Assembly: GCA_004431415.1 (NCBI GenBank)
Contig: QPMI01000686.1
Coordinates: 35,478 to 99,477, forward strand
Length of the DNA: 64,000 nucleotides
Origin: Cyanophora paradoxa
Lineage: Eukaryota; Glaucocystophyceae; Cyanophorales; Cyanophoraceae
Direction: 5' to 3'
The notes beneath the pieces were generated by a model. The model was given only the letters and a program-made list of their open reading frames with translations, was not told where the DNA came from and made no database searches. Positions 21,501 to 33,300 of this stretch are shown piece by piece. Within the stretch, counting starts at the first letter, position 1; every line of letters begins with the position of its first letter. A program made the translations under genes and the position numbers.

Positions 21501-24216
21501 CCGGAGGGAGCGCGGGGGCGGGGCGGGGCAGGGCGGACGGCGCCGGAGCCGAGGAGGAGGTCGCAGAGGTCGTCGTCCGACGGCTGCAGCGGCTCCCCCT
21601 GCCCCCGCCACGCCCCCCGTGGGCAAGACGGCGGCGGCGGGCGGGGGGCGGGCGGGCGCACGCAGATGGGGCTGGGGACGGCGAGGCGCATGGCGGCGAT
21701 GGCGCGGTCGACCTGCCCGCCGCCCCGCCGGCGTCGGGCGCGCAGGCGGCGGGGCGGGGCGGCGGGGGCGGGGCCGGGGCGGACCTTGAGGCCCTCGGCG
21801 ACCTCGTCCTCGCTGTCCGCGTCCGCCTCCGTGTCCTCCCCCGTCCCCTCCCCCGGCCCCACCCCCGCACCCGCCCCCGCACCCGCACCCGCACCCGCAT
21901 CCGCCGCTGCTGGGCCGCGTGAGTGCGCGTGTGAGCCGGGCGAGGGGGCGGGGGGAGGGACGGGGCACCGGAGACGGCGACGAAGGGGACGAGCTTGCGG
22001 CCGGGGCCGGCCTCGGGGGCCTCCTTGGGGGCCCCCTCCTTGCCGTGGCCGGCCTTGTGGCCGGCCTCGGGCTCCCCCGTGAGGGTGAAGCCGTCGTCGT
22101 CCTTGCCCTTGCCCCGCCGCCGCGCCCGCTTCCCCCCCTTGGGCTTGGGCGTCGCCTCCATCCACTCGGGCCGCGCGTGCGCCTGGGGGCCCCAAGCAGG
22201 CGAGCGCTCAGTGCGAGACCGCACCCGCGAGCTGCGGGAGACGGCGGGGGCGGGCGTGGGGGCGGACCTGCTTGCCCTTGAGGTACTTGTCGTCCTCCGC
22301 CCGGTCCGCCAGCACCTGCGGCCCCGCCCGCCGCCCCGCTCAGCCGCCGGAGAGGGAGGGAGAGGGCGGGGCGGGGCGGGCCTGGCGCTCGGCGTCGCCG
22401 ATGGCGGCGAGGAAGCGCTCGAGGCGGGCGGGGTGGAGCTCGCTGCGGTCGACGATGTAGCCGCCGAGCTGCGGGAGGACCTCCTTGTACATGGAGAACA
22501 TCGAGTCCAGCGCCCCCTCCGCGATGTCCATCGTCGGCAGGTGCGGCACGAAGTCGTTCCCCACGAACATGCACCTGCGAGGCCCCGCGCCTCAGCGGGG
22601 CCCGCCGGCGGGGAGAAGCGGGGGCGCGCGCATGAGGATGAAGTCGTCGATGATGCGCTCGATGTCGTACGGGAAGGAGAGCTTGGCCCGCAGCTCCCCA
22701 AAGTCCTGCGGGGCAGGAGCCGGGCCCGGCGCTCAGGGGGGCGGGGGGGAGGCAGGGGCACGCGCGGGGCGCCTCGGGGCCGCACGAGGTCGAGGTACTC
22801 GCGGAGGAGGGAGATGGAGAGGATCTGGAACTCGTCCGCCTTCTCCAGCGCCTCCGCCTTCGCCGTCGGCGCCGCCTGCCCCCGAGCGCCCTCAGACCGG
22901 GCCCCGGCCCTCGCGGAGCGGGGCGGCGCACCTTGAGCTTGTCCTTGTTCCGCGCCGCCGGCTTGAAAGAGATCACCTGGGTCGGGTTGAGGGGGGGACG
23001 TGCGCGGGGGGGTAGGGGCGGCTCGCCTCGCGGAGGAGCGCGAAGTGCGCCTCGTGGGAGGCCAGCGAGAGCATGATCAGGTCCGCATCCAGCTGCGCGC
23101 GGGGGGGTACGCGTCGCCACGGGGGGAGGGGCGCTCGCGGAGGAGGACGAGGAGGGGTACCCCGTAGAGGAGGTGGCGCTCGTTGGGGTCGTGGTCGGGC
23201 TGCGCGCGGCGGTCCCGGATCCACTCCATGATCTTGTGCTCGCCCTCCCCGGGCACCTGGCGCGCGGGCGCCGCGCTCGGACGGGGGTAGCGGCGCGTGC
23301 GGGGGTACGGCGAATCCGGGTGCACCTCGTGGCCGGAGAAGACGACGTGCATTCCCTGCCAGATTCGGTCCTCCTCCATCTTCTTACGGATGAAGAACTG
23401 CGGGGAGCGGGGCGGGCGCCGCGTGAGGGCCAGGGTCGCCGGGGGCGCCGCAGGGGGCCGGCGGGCGCGCCTTCAGGTGCTCAGAGAGCTTCGCCATGAA
23501 CTCGGTACCCGGGGTGATGACGTTGGAGTCAAAGGGCTGCGCGGGGGACGTCGGGGGGCGGTGGGGCGGGCGGAGCGCGGGGCGGGCACCTTCTCCTCGG
23601 GGATCTTCTCGCCGCGCGCCTTCGCTGCCTGGCGGGGGGCTCGCTCGCGCTCTGAGGGAATAAGGGAGCGAGGCGTGCCTGGATGGCCTCGGCCTGGTCG
23701 CGGGCGGCGCGGAAGCGGCGGCAGCGCTGCTGGTTCATCTTCGCGCGGGGGGCGACGCCTGCGCGGGGGCGGCTCGGCCTCGCAGGCGGAAGAGACGGCA
23801 GCTAAGCGGGCGCGCCGTCGATGGCCATGAAGAGGAGCTTGCGGGGCTTGGCGAGCTGCACGAGCTTGTCCACGTACTTGAAGACGCCGAGCACCATGTC
23901 CTTCTCGCTGATGCGGTGCGCCACGTCGTCCTTCGCGTCCTTGTGCGTGCACGCGTGGATGATCCCGTTCATGTCCAGGTACAGGTTGTCTGCCGGGCGC
24001 GCGCGGGGACGTCAGCCGAGGCTCGGGGACGCGGCCATCGGGCTCGGGTCCGATCCGGGGGGCCGCGGCGCGCGCTGACCGAACTCGGGGACAGCATTCT
24101 CGCCGACAGGGTGGTTCACGAGCGGGTATCGCTCGGAGAGCCAGCGGTAGAACTGCGCGGCGTGAGGCGCGCCCGGAGCCCCGCCGATGCCCATTTCGCA
24201 CCTTCGGTATACCCAT
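15992..24216 (-). CDS. XRN1: XRN1-type 5'-3' exoribonuclease, very many introns
   Basis: Cytoplasmic 5'-3' exoribonuclease that degrades decapped mRNA. It starts MGIPK at 24216; a 49-nt intron (24153-24201) joins it to [10 protein letters not shown]. Catalytic blocks in order: [118 protein letters not shown]; the expected acidic metal ligands are present. Then [16 protein letters not shown] and [18 protein letters not shown]. The SH3-like region ([40 protein letters not shown]) identifies XRN1 rather than XRN2/Rat1. A Gln/Pro/Tyr/Gly-rich tail ([20 protein letters not shown]) runs to a stop at 15992-15994. I estimate about 30 short introns, one with a 35-base C tract on the sense strand (18487-18521). 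Exact exon count is uncertain. Confidence 0.93.
18487..18521. repeat. Homopolymer tract G35 (C35 in the sense strand of XRN1)
   Basis: Thirty-five consecutive G on the plus strand. It lies in an intron of XRN1 directly after the donor: reading the minus strand, GTGC is followed by C35 and the acceptor is GGCGCGCCCAG about 45 bases further on. A tract of the same length occurs in the sense strand of the gene at 42118-44530. Confidence 0.9.
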
Positions 24217-24477
24217 GGATCACAGCTATGGCCCGATCGCTGGTCTACGTGCGCTTTCTCGTCCCGCGCTGGAAGACGTCGGAGCCGGGCTCTTCTGCCT
24301 ATCAGAAATGCACTACTGTTGAGAGCCTAGGCCGCAGGAACTCGTCCCCGAACGTTCCTACGAAGACGCGCAATTGAAAGAGGGGTAGATGCAGCCGACC
24401 AGGGGAGGGAGCGATTTGGGGCTACAGGTTCGCTGGGGGAAAAAAAGAGCTGAGGTGGCCGCGGCCGGACTGAAGGG

Positions 24478-26649
24478 ATGGCGTCGTCATCGTCAACGTC
24501 AGGTCCGTCTGACTGCCAGCGCCGCGCTCCCTTGTGTTTAGCTGGAGACCCCCCCGCTGCGCACGTCGATCTAGACTTCCCAACACTTCGTAGCGGGCGC
24601 GCGCTGCGCGGCCAGCTAGGTTCTTCCGGCGACTCCCTTTACATCGAAAGCTTTTGCCCGCCGCCCCACCGGCAGATAGTAGCGCACGCACATTGCAGAG
24701 CATCTCTGCCTCGCCTGATGTTGTCTGTCCTCCGCGTCCTCGCACCGACAGATCGAAGGCAACTACTACAGAACATCAACGCGCTGCGCCAGAGCCTAGG
24801 GACCCTCGAGTTCACTAAGTTGCAACCTCAACCGGACGACAGCAGCCGCCACTCCCCGGTTCTGCCCCGGACGCTCGAATCGGCGACCAGCGGCCACCAC
24901 TCCCCAGTTCTGCCCCGGACGCTCGAGTCGGCAACCAGCAACTCGACCCCGCCGCCTCCTTCGCCCGGGAGCGGCCCGCAGTCGGCCCGCCATCTTAGGA
25001 GGTTCTCGGCGCCCGACGGGCATGCGATCGAGGATCCGGAGAAGGCGAAGGCGGTGGTGCAGAGCCAGCTGAGGGACCTGTACACGCAGCTGCAGTCGCT
25101 CAGCGTCTGGGCGCACGAGGTCGCCGGCACCGAGATGCTCGACGACGACGGCGGGAGCAGCGCCTCCAACTCGATGCGCCTCGTCGCGCCGGCCGCCTCC
25201 GCCCCGCACGGCCTCCACCGCGCCTCCTCCACCGGCGCCTCCACCCCGGCCCCCTCCGTCGACTCGGAGGACGCCGGCGCCCTCCGCACGGAGCTGCGCA
25301 TCGCCCGCGCGCAGGTCGCCGCCCTCGAGCACGCCCTCGGTGAGATTCGATCCCGGCCGGCCGAGATTCGATCCCGCTCGGTTTCGAGTGCCGCCGGCAG
25401 GGAACGCGGCGGCGGAGGTGCGCAAGTCGGACGGGAGCCCGAAGACGGCATCGCCCACGCAGCCGCAGCAGCCGCAGCCGCAGCCGAAGGAGGCCGAGGC
25501 CGTCCTCGCGCACTGCGACGCCGTCCTGACCCAGGTGCGCGAGGCCGCGCGCCCCCCGGATGCAGCCCGGCCGGCCGCCTCCGACCCCGCCGAAGGTGCT
25601 GAAGAGCGCGGAGAGCGGGATCGTGGGCCGCAAGGAGCGGGACCTGGTCCGCTCGGCGGTCTCCAACGCGCGCCAGCAGCTCCGCCGCCGCAGCTCCCTC
25701 TCCCTCGCGCCCCCGCCCGGGGCCCCCGGCGCAGACGGCACCCTCACCCCGCGCTCCGAGGGGAGCGCCGTCGCCCTCTCCTCCCCGGGGCCCTCCCCCC
25801 GCACCCCGTCCTCCATCCCCCGCCCGGCCTCGGCGCGCGCGGCCGCCGCCGGCGTCGCCGTGCCGCCGCTGCGCGTGCGCTCCTCGGCGCCCAAGGCCAA
25901 GGAGGCGGCGGCGGCCCCGGCGGCGGCCCCGGCGACGGCGGCGTCGCCGCGGGCGTCGCGGCCGTCGCCGCGGGGCGGGGGCGGCGCGTCGAAGGAGGAG
26001 CTGGACGCCCTGCGCGCCTCGCTCGAGTCCCAGGCCGCCGTCAACAAGGTCCGCCCCGCACCGGGCCGACTCGACGCGCCCTCCCCGCCCGAGCCGCCCC
26101 GCGCCAGGTGCTGGAGGCGGAGCTGGCGCAGCGGGCGGGCGGGGAGGCGGCGCTGCGGGCGGAGGCGGCCGAGCTGCGGGAGGGCCTCCGCCGCGCCACC
26201 AGCGAGCTCCTCGTGCGCCGCGAGGAGCTCTGCACCAAGGCCGAGCAGGCGAGGAGCTCTGCCCGCCCCCGCCACCCTGCAGGCGCCTCGGCGGGCGGCT
26301 CACGGGCCGGCCTCCCCGCGCAGGTGGCCCTCGCGCGGGTGCGGATCGCGGAGCTCGAGGAGGAGCTCGAGGCGGCGCGGCGCGCCCTCCGCTCCCGCCG
26401 CCGCCTGCGCGCCTCGGACGCCAGCGAGGGCGACGAGGAGGGCGACGAGGCCGCCGCCCCGGGGGCCGCCCCGGGGACGGCTGCGCCAAGCGCGGCCGCG
26501 TCGGCCCCGGGCCGCACAGCCAGGCGCGCCCCGCCGGCCCGCCCGCCCCCCGCTGCCGGCGTCGTTGGCGTTCGAATTCTGACCCCTTCGCTCGCGCCCC
26601 GCAGAGCTTCATCCAGGGGGTCTTCGCCTGCCTCGCCCCCAACTTCTAG
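24478..26649 (+). CDS. Ser/Ala-rich coiled-coil protein, unrecognised
   Basis: Starts MASSSSTSGPSDCQRRAPLC at 24478. Exon 1 is long and includes RLMLSVLRVLAPTDRRQLLQ and an internal duplication of 16 residues (HSPVLPRTLESATS twice, 24850-24945). It continues with KAKAVVQSQLRDLYTQLQSL and LRTELRIARAQVAALEHALG. After introns come GIVGRKERDLVRSAVSNARQ, a Pro/Ala/Ser-rich low-complexity stretch, ASKEELDALRASLESQAAVN, LEAELAQRAGGEAALRAEAA and VALARVRIAELEEELEAARR, which are coiled-coil heptads. It ends SFIQGVFACLAPNF, TAG at 26647-26649. A scaffold or cytoskeletal role is plausible; the family is not recognised. The exact limits of the middle introns are uncertain. Confidence 0.65.
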
Positions 26650-26942
26650 GCCCGCGGCGCCCAGACCAGGCCCCAGGCCCCGGCCCCCGGCCCCCGCAAG
26701 CACCGAGAGGGCGGGCCCCCCGCCCCCGCCCCGCCTCCCTCTGTAGCCATACAATGTATTTTACAGCCAGGCGCGCGCCGCGGCGTGGCGTCCCTGTGGA
26801 TGTACACGTGTGCGCTAGGTAGCACACTCGTTTGAAGTCCTTGACATTTTGCGATTAGCAGTCGAGATCGGTGCCGAGAGCTGAATTTTCATCCGAGTTC
26901 CGCTCGCGTTGCGCGTATGTACAGTTGCGAGGCCCAGGCCTC

Positions 26943-28404
26943 TCAGACGGCCACCTCGCCGCCCCCCGAGCCGGCCCCGAAGCCGTACTTGTCTGCGGGG
27001 GTACGCCCCTCGAGGTGAGCGGGGTACGCTCCTTCGGACGGAGGCGAGGGGGGCCGACCGCGGAGGGCCTGGACAGCGGGGGGGCGGGACCGGCCCGCCC
27101 TCCTGCGCCCCGGCGAGTCGGGGATCGCCAGGGTCACCGTCTGCGGGGGGAGGGGTACGGCGTCAGGAGCGACGCCGGGGGTACATGTGCAGGAAATGCA
27201 GGAAACGGGGGTGCGGGGCGGACGTCGTGGCGGGCGCGCTCGGCGGAGATGGCTCCAGAGATGTACATCACCACCGCCGCGTTCACGAGCTGCGGGGTAC
27301 GTTATTCGAGGCGCGTGGAGGGGGTACACGTGCGCGGCGGGCCTGGATGCCCGTGACAACCAGGAGGATGATGCCGGCCGCTCTGTCGCCAGCGTCCACG
27401 GCGCGCGTGAGCTCGAGCTGAGGGTACGTGCGCGGGCGCAGGCCAGGGTGGCGGGGGCGAGGGTCGGGGCGCCTTATGTTGTTGAGGATCCAGCCTTGCA
27501 CTGTGCCGCCCTGAATGTCGTACTCCTGACTCTTCTCGTCGACAACGCGCGCGATCCTGGGAGCACTGGGTCACGGGCGGCGGCAAAGCGAGGCACGGGA
27601 TCCCGGCATGCTTGGCTGCGCCGTGCGGGCGCACTGTTCGCTGCGGACAATGGCAAGGATTCCGATGACGAGCTGGATCACCGTCAGGGGCAGGAGCGCC
27701 CAGAGGTAGCTCCGCGCCCAAAGCGTCAGCCAGCCCGGCCCAACCTCGAGGCGGGAGGCGTGCGCAGTGCAGCGGCGAGCGCGGAAAGGGGCAGTTATAG
27801 CTAAGTTTTGCGCTCGAGTTGTGTCGACGCGGCCGCGAGCGCCGCACGGAGGGCGCACAATGAAAGGCAAGTCCGTGCCTTCGTCAGTACGCCGCACACG
27901 GCAAGGAGCGCTGCGGCCGCATCACAAACGAGCCTCAGATTCAGTTGAATGTGCGCGCGGGCGCCGGCGCTGACCGAGGGCGATGATGCCAGCTCCAAGT
28001 ACGATGGCGAGGATCGGCGTCCAGTTGGCCGTCCCCTTCGCTCGCACCACCACCGACGCGAAGCCGACGATAACGCATCCGAGGACCTGCGCGGGGCGCC
28101 GGGAGCTCGCATAAGACGACGAGAGCGTGTTGGCGGTCCAGGACACCGAGCAGGGCGGCATCATGGCATACCATGAGAAGCGCGTTGATGGCGAAGACGC
28201 CGCAGCGCGCGGCGCCAGCTGTAGCCATCGGCGCTTCAAGTCGCGCTTGCGGTGCGGGGGTACCGGTGACTGGCGCTGGGAAACAGTTGCGGCGACGATG
28301 GCGGGCGGTGAGCTCCGCGAGCGCCGCCTCGCACTCGGAAGGCGGCGGCGAAGCGCGTCGCCGCCGGCGTCGCTGTCCGTTGAGTCGGCGTTGACTTTTT
28401 CCAT
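26943..28404 (-). CDS. Tetraspanin-like four-helix membrane protein
   Basis: Minus-strand gene of about seven exons, ATG at 28404 (MEKVNADSTDSDAGGD) to TGA at 26943-26945 (GFGAGSGGGEVAV). Joined exons give four hydrophobic segments. TM1 is VFAINALLMVLGCVIVGFAS, with the Asn typical of tetraspanin TM1. TM2 is ILAIVLGAGIIALG plus ALLAVCGVLTK, TM3 YLWALLPLTVIQLVIGILAI, then a soluble loop (RIVDEKSQEYDIQGGTVQGW) and TM4 GIILLVVTGIQLVNAAVVMY. The topology (short loop 1, larger loop 2, short tails) fits tetraspanins, but I do not see a clear CCG motif in the loop, so the call is structural. Several introns appear to use GC donors (for example after VLTK and after VTGIQ) rather than GT. Confidence 0.6.
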
Positions 28405-28439
28405 TCAGATTGGTCCAAACCCGTGTCTGGCCCTCGCGG

Positions 28440-28943
28440 GCAGTACGAGAAGCTCAGCGCATTCGGCAAGGCGCTATGGTCGCTGCACGCATTCTGGGTG
28501 AAGTACCAGGTCATCACCGGAACGGTGATCATGAACGCCTCGCCGGCCCGCGCCATCCCTCGCGTCGCGCTGACCTCTTCTTGCGCGCGATAGATTCCCG
28601 GCTTCCTCAGTCCCCGTAAGTGCTGCACGCCTCCTCCCGCCGCGCGAACTTCCATTGACCGCTCTGCCGTCGCGTGCGGTTGGGATGCGCAGTCGAACGA
28701 GTGTTGACGCGTGCGTTCTCCCGTGTGCATTTTATGCAGCGGCCGAACGCGCTCAAGCTTTAGCTTTACCGCCGGGCCTGCCTGCGACCGCCCTTAGCAC
28801 ATATGCATCCCGTGCTGACCGCCGCCCGCGGCCCGCCCGCCCGCCGCGCAGATCTCTTCATCCTAGGCGTAATTGTCATCGCCCTCTTCGGCGTCTTCAG
28901 CCTCGGCAGCACCGTGGTGCGGTCCGTGATGTCCGTCGCGTGA
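28440..28943 (+). CDS. Small single-span membrane protein, unrecognised (5' end unresolved)
   Basis: Plus-strand exons: YEKLSAFGKALWSLHAFWVK and YQVITGT (about 28444-28523), an intron ending GCGCGATAG, IPGFLSP, possibly a short exon RPNALK near 28742-28759, then DLFILGVIVIALFGVFSLGS and TVVRSVMSVA with TGA at 28941-28943. The last exon encodes one membrane helix. The start codon and first exon are not identified and may overlap the 5' end of the divergent tetraspanin-like gene. Size and layout resemble small subunits of organellar membrane complexes, but I cannot name one. Confidence 0.4.
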
Positions 28944-30332
28944 GGAGCCCGCGCCCGCGCCCACGCGGCTGCGGCCGGCTGCGACCCCGGTCCGGCCGCC
29001 GCTTTCCTCTAGTTATTGATCCCTATTATCTGTACCATAGTCTACACAGACAGTTCAGTGGCTTGACACAGTGTAAATTGATGCCTTGTTGATAGTAAAA
29101 TGGAATAAAGACAGCGCTAGAACTTGCGGAATATAGACCCCCCTCAGGACCTAGGCCCTGCTGCTGGCCATGGCCCGTCCCCGGCCCCCCCCCGAGCTCG
29201 AGCTCCGGCGTCGGGTGCGGAGCATCATTCGGCGGCCCCTGACTCCGTGAGATCCAACAGATGCCATGGCCAAGCCTTGAAGCTTTAGCCTAGCAGTTGC
29301 CTAAGTTACCACGGGGCCAAGTTAGGCTTAGGCCCTAGCGCGATCAACGGATCATGGGATCCGGATCTTACGCCCTACAGCGCTAGCTACTTCGAATTCC
29401 CCCGACCCTCGATCGCGAGCTCATGATCATGATCATGATCATGATCAACCCCGCGGGGGGCCCCCGCGGCCGGCCGCGGGTCCCGGTCCCTCTCTATATG
29501 GCTAATCAATCGAATCCTCGGAAGTTCGAATTCATAATCATACTATGACATTATAATTCCGAAGTTCATATTGCCAAGTTGAATCGATATCAAGCTTTCA
29601 AAAGTTTCAAGTTGCAAAGTTGAATTACGTATACGAGCTCGAGGCTTCGAAAAAATTCGAATTCAAGGCTTCATGATCAATTCAAATCCGGATCCATGGC
29701 CACGGCCAATTGCAAGTGCAAGCGACCTGGCGGCCGCCGGGCTTTCATGGCCAATATGTGCCAATATGTGCACCACCCTCGGCGACTCGGCGAATAACGC
29801 ATATGCATGATAGAGCACTCAATTGCAAAACATTGGTGACAATTTTCTGAACTCCTATCCTATTACTAAGTTAGGCCTGAGGGACTGCGGTATGTGTAGC
29901 TATTAATATTACCTAGTATCTAGAGCTATTTATAATCGTACTGCAACCTTACGCTTATAATTCATCTATCAGCTTACTGTAAAGTTTAAACGACTGACTC
30001 ATTGAGGCAGTGAGCTCAAGCAAGGGCAGATCATTACGAAGTTAGCCTACTATACTCAGTCCGACGGTCTTGTAGGGCCTCGGAGGCCGACTGCGAAGGT
30101 AGCTCTGGGGATGCATGTTGGGAAGAGGGGGCGACTGGCAGGAGAGGCGGGGGCCGGGCTGTGGAGTTCGAAGGCGAGGGGGCGAGGCGAGGGAAACGGG
30201 TGGAGCGTCCATGCGAGAGGCGCTCGCCGAGGGAGGCCGCGAGGGGCAGTGCTGGCGGAGCGGGGGACCAAGGGCGTGGCGGGAAGGGCCCCAAGGGATC
30301 ACACGAGGCGACACAGGGCGGGCGGCTGTCCC
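28944..30332. other. Palindrome-dense intergenic region
   Basis: About 1.4 kb without gene signals. AATAAAG at 29103-29109 may be the polyadenylation signal of the preceding gene. The rest is unusually full of short perfect palindromes: TCATGATCATGATCATGATC at 29421-29446, CCGCGG and CCGGCCGCGG near 29460-29478, GATATCAAGCTT near 29587, GAATTC, GGATCC, GGCCATGGCC-like words, TTGCAA and GTATAC. GC content swings sharply from AT-rich to GC-rich within tens of bases. Confidence 0.5.
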
Positions 30333-33300
30333 TCACAGGGGCACCACGCGGGGGGCGGCGATGGCTGGGGGCCCCGGCCCCTGGGCCGCCGCGCCGGGGC
30401 CGGCGGCGGCGTCGGCCTCGGCGGCCGAGGCGGCGGCGAGGCGCGCCGAGTCGCGCGTCAAGTAGCGCTCCCCCGCCGCCTCTGCGCGCGCCCCGCGTCA
30501 GATCAGGAGCTCGGGGGGCGGGCGGCCCCGGCGGGAGGGGGCGGAGCGCACGGGCGGCGGCAGCGGCGGCGGCGGCGAGGGCGGCGCGGCGCCCGGGGTC
30601 GGGCTCGTGGTAGGCGCGCAGGGAGAGCGCGACCGCCTCGTCCCGGGCCTGGCCCGCCGCGCGCGCCTCGCCGGCCGCCCGCTCGAAGAGGCGGCAGGCG
30701 CCGGGGAGGTCGGCGCGGGCGGCGCGGGCGATGCCGGCGGCGTAGGTGCGGAGGGGGCGGACGATGCGGGCGCTGGGGCCCTCGAGCCAGCCGTCGAGCA
30801 CGCGGCAGGCGCGCAGCACGCCGGCCCGCACCTCCTCCTCGGGGGCGTCCGGCGGCGGGGGCGCCACCGCCGGCAGCGACTGCACGGGCCCCACGCGGCA
30901 CGGGACGAGGATGGAGGCGGGGATGGCGAGCGGGTGGCGGCGCCCGGCGGCGACGGCGTGCGCCGCGTGGAGCAGCAGGACCTGGGCGAGGGCCTGCGCG
31001 CCGGCGCCGGCGTCGGCCGGTCAGGCGAGTGGACGACGGCGAAGCGGCCGCCCGAGCGCTCGAGGGCGTACCGACAAGAGGAAGAAGCCTTGGTCTGCGA
31101 CGAAGACCATCTGCGGGGCCGGCGCGAGCCACCGAGTCAGGCGCCCGAAGCGGACTCGCGATCGGCGAGGCGTTCGAAGCTGCGGAGGCGGGGCGGACCG
31201 AGTGGCGGGGGGCCCCGACCATGCCGTTGACGGCGTCGAGGGCGGCGCGGCCCACAGAGCGGCCGTCCCGTCCCACCCCCGCCGGGCCCCGCACCCGCAG
31301 CAGCGCCTTCGGAGGGACCGTCAGCACCGCGCGCTGAGGCAGGGAGAGGGTTGCGGGGAGGGGGTTAGTGGCCCGCAGCCACGCACCAGCACGTAAGCTC
31401 CCTGCACGATGAGACGGAAGGCCGGTGCGAGGCGCGGGCTGCGGCGCGGGGCTCGGGCGGTGGATGGGAAGGAGCCCGGCAGGGGTACGGGGGTGCGGGG
31501 CGGGCAGACCTGGCGCCGCTCTCGAGGAGGGCCTCCATCGCCGCAAGCCCGCTCTCGAGCCCCGCGTCGTCCTGCGCCGGGAGTGAGGCGCGCGAAGGCG
31601 GAAATGGCAGCGGAGGAATCGGGGGCGCGCGTTGAGGATGCGCATGATCCCGACAGCGGCGTGCCCGATGATCAGGTGGAACTCGTCCTGCGCGCCGCAC
31701 GGCTTGGCTCGGGTCCGGGCGCCGGCGGGCGGGTCGGGGCGGGGCCGAGCGGGAGCGGGCGCACGAGCAGCTCGGGCTCCTTCGCGTGCGCGTCGAGCAC
31801 CGCCTGCGGCGCGGGGCGCCGTCACGCGCGCGGGGCCCGGGGTGGCGGGCTCGAGGCGGCCACACCTGGACCTCGGCGATGTAGGGGGCGAGGCCCTGCG
31901 GTGCCGCGTACGAGACCGAGGAGCGGAGGGCGATGAAGGTGCGGATGAGGTGGCACGTCTGCCGCCGCGCGGGGCCGGCCCGCGATCAGACGCCCCGGCG
32001 GGCGGGGCGCGGCAGGCGGGCGGGAGGGGGGGCGGGGAGACCATGAGGCGGGTCTTGGAGCGGAGGCGGGCGGCCTGCTTGGCCCAGAGCCCGAGCATGC
32101 GCCCCGCCTCGCCGAAGTCCATCGACTGCGGGGCGGCGGGGGCGCATGAAGGGGCGGTGGCCAGAGGGCGGGCGGGGCGGGGCGGGGCGGGGCGGGCCTT
32201 GGGGAGGGTGGAGCCGGCGGCGAGGACGAGGGCGTCCCACGCGCGCGTCGTCCCACAGCGCCGCAGAGCTCCTGCGCGCACCGCGCCCTGCGCACGCGGC
32301 GCGCGTCAGGCGGGGCGAGGGGGTGCGCGCGGGCCGCCGCGCACCACTCCAGCACGCCCGCGCTCCAGCCCATCACGCCGCAGACCTGCGCGCGCGCGCC
32401 TTGAGCGGTGCGGGGGAGCGGGCGGGCGGGCAAGGGGGCCCGACGGGTACCTGCGAGGCGCGGGAGGTGGCGATCACGGCGGCCTCGCTGGGGCGCCCCG
32501 CCGCCCGCTCCGCCAGCGCCGCCTGCCATAGAGCGCCCGCGAGGAGCGCCCCGTCAGCTGGGGGCCCACAAGAGATGTGGAGGGGGGCGGGGGCGGGGCC
32601 GGGCGGGGCGGGCCTGCTGGACGATGCAGTAGGCGTTGAGGGCGACGGCGCCCTCCGCGAGGGAGCTGAACGTCATCGCGTGCAGCAGCAGCGTCCGCTC
32701 CTCCTCCACCCCCGCACCCTGCGCCCGCGGAGGAGGCCGCCCCGGCCCCGTCAGCGCCCACCCTCGCCTTTCAGCCCCACGCGATGCTGGGCGCTAGCGC
32801 TAGCGCCAGGCGAGCTGGACGGCTCTATCGTCTTGCACCGGAGGGCTTTTGAAGGGGCGCGAGGCGCAGCGGCGGACCTCTGCGGAGCGGGCGGCGGGGC
32901 TCTTGGGCCCGCGCTCCGGGAACCCCCGGAGGCGCATCACGAGGAGGCGCCAGCCGGCGGAGAGCTTCTGCCCGAGCTTCGAGCTGCGCCGCCGCGCCCA
33001 GCGCCGGTCACGCGCCGGGCCGGGAGCGAGGGCGGGGGGCGGGTGCGGACCGGGGGGCCGGCTTGCCGAGGAGGCGGAGGCCCTCGAAGCAGAGGGCGAT
33101 GGCCTCCTGGTGCATACTGCGGGGCGCGTCGGGGGCAGCGCGGGGGCGGTGGTGGGGCCGGCGGACTCCATGCGGGCGCAGGCCTCGGCGCGGAGGCGGA
33201 GCCAGCGGGCGCGCTGGAGGGGCGGGGCGCGGGGGCTGAGGGCGAGGAGGTCCTCGTAGAGGCGGGCGGCCTCGAGGTTGGAGTAGGAGTCGAAGGCGCC

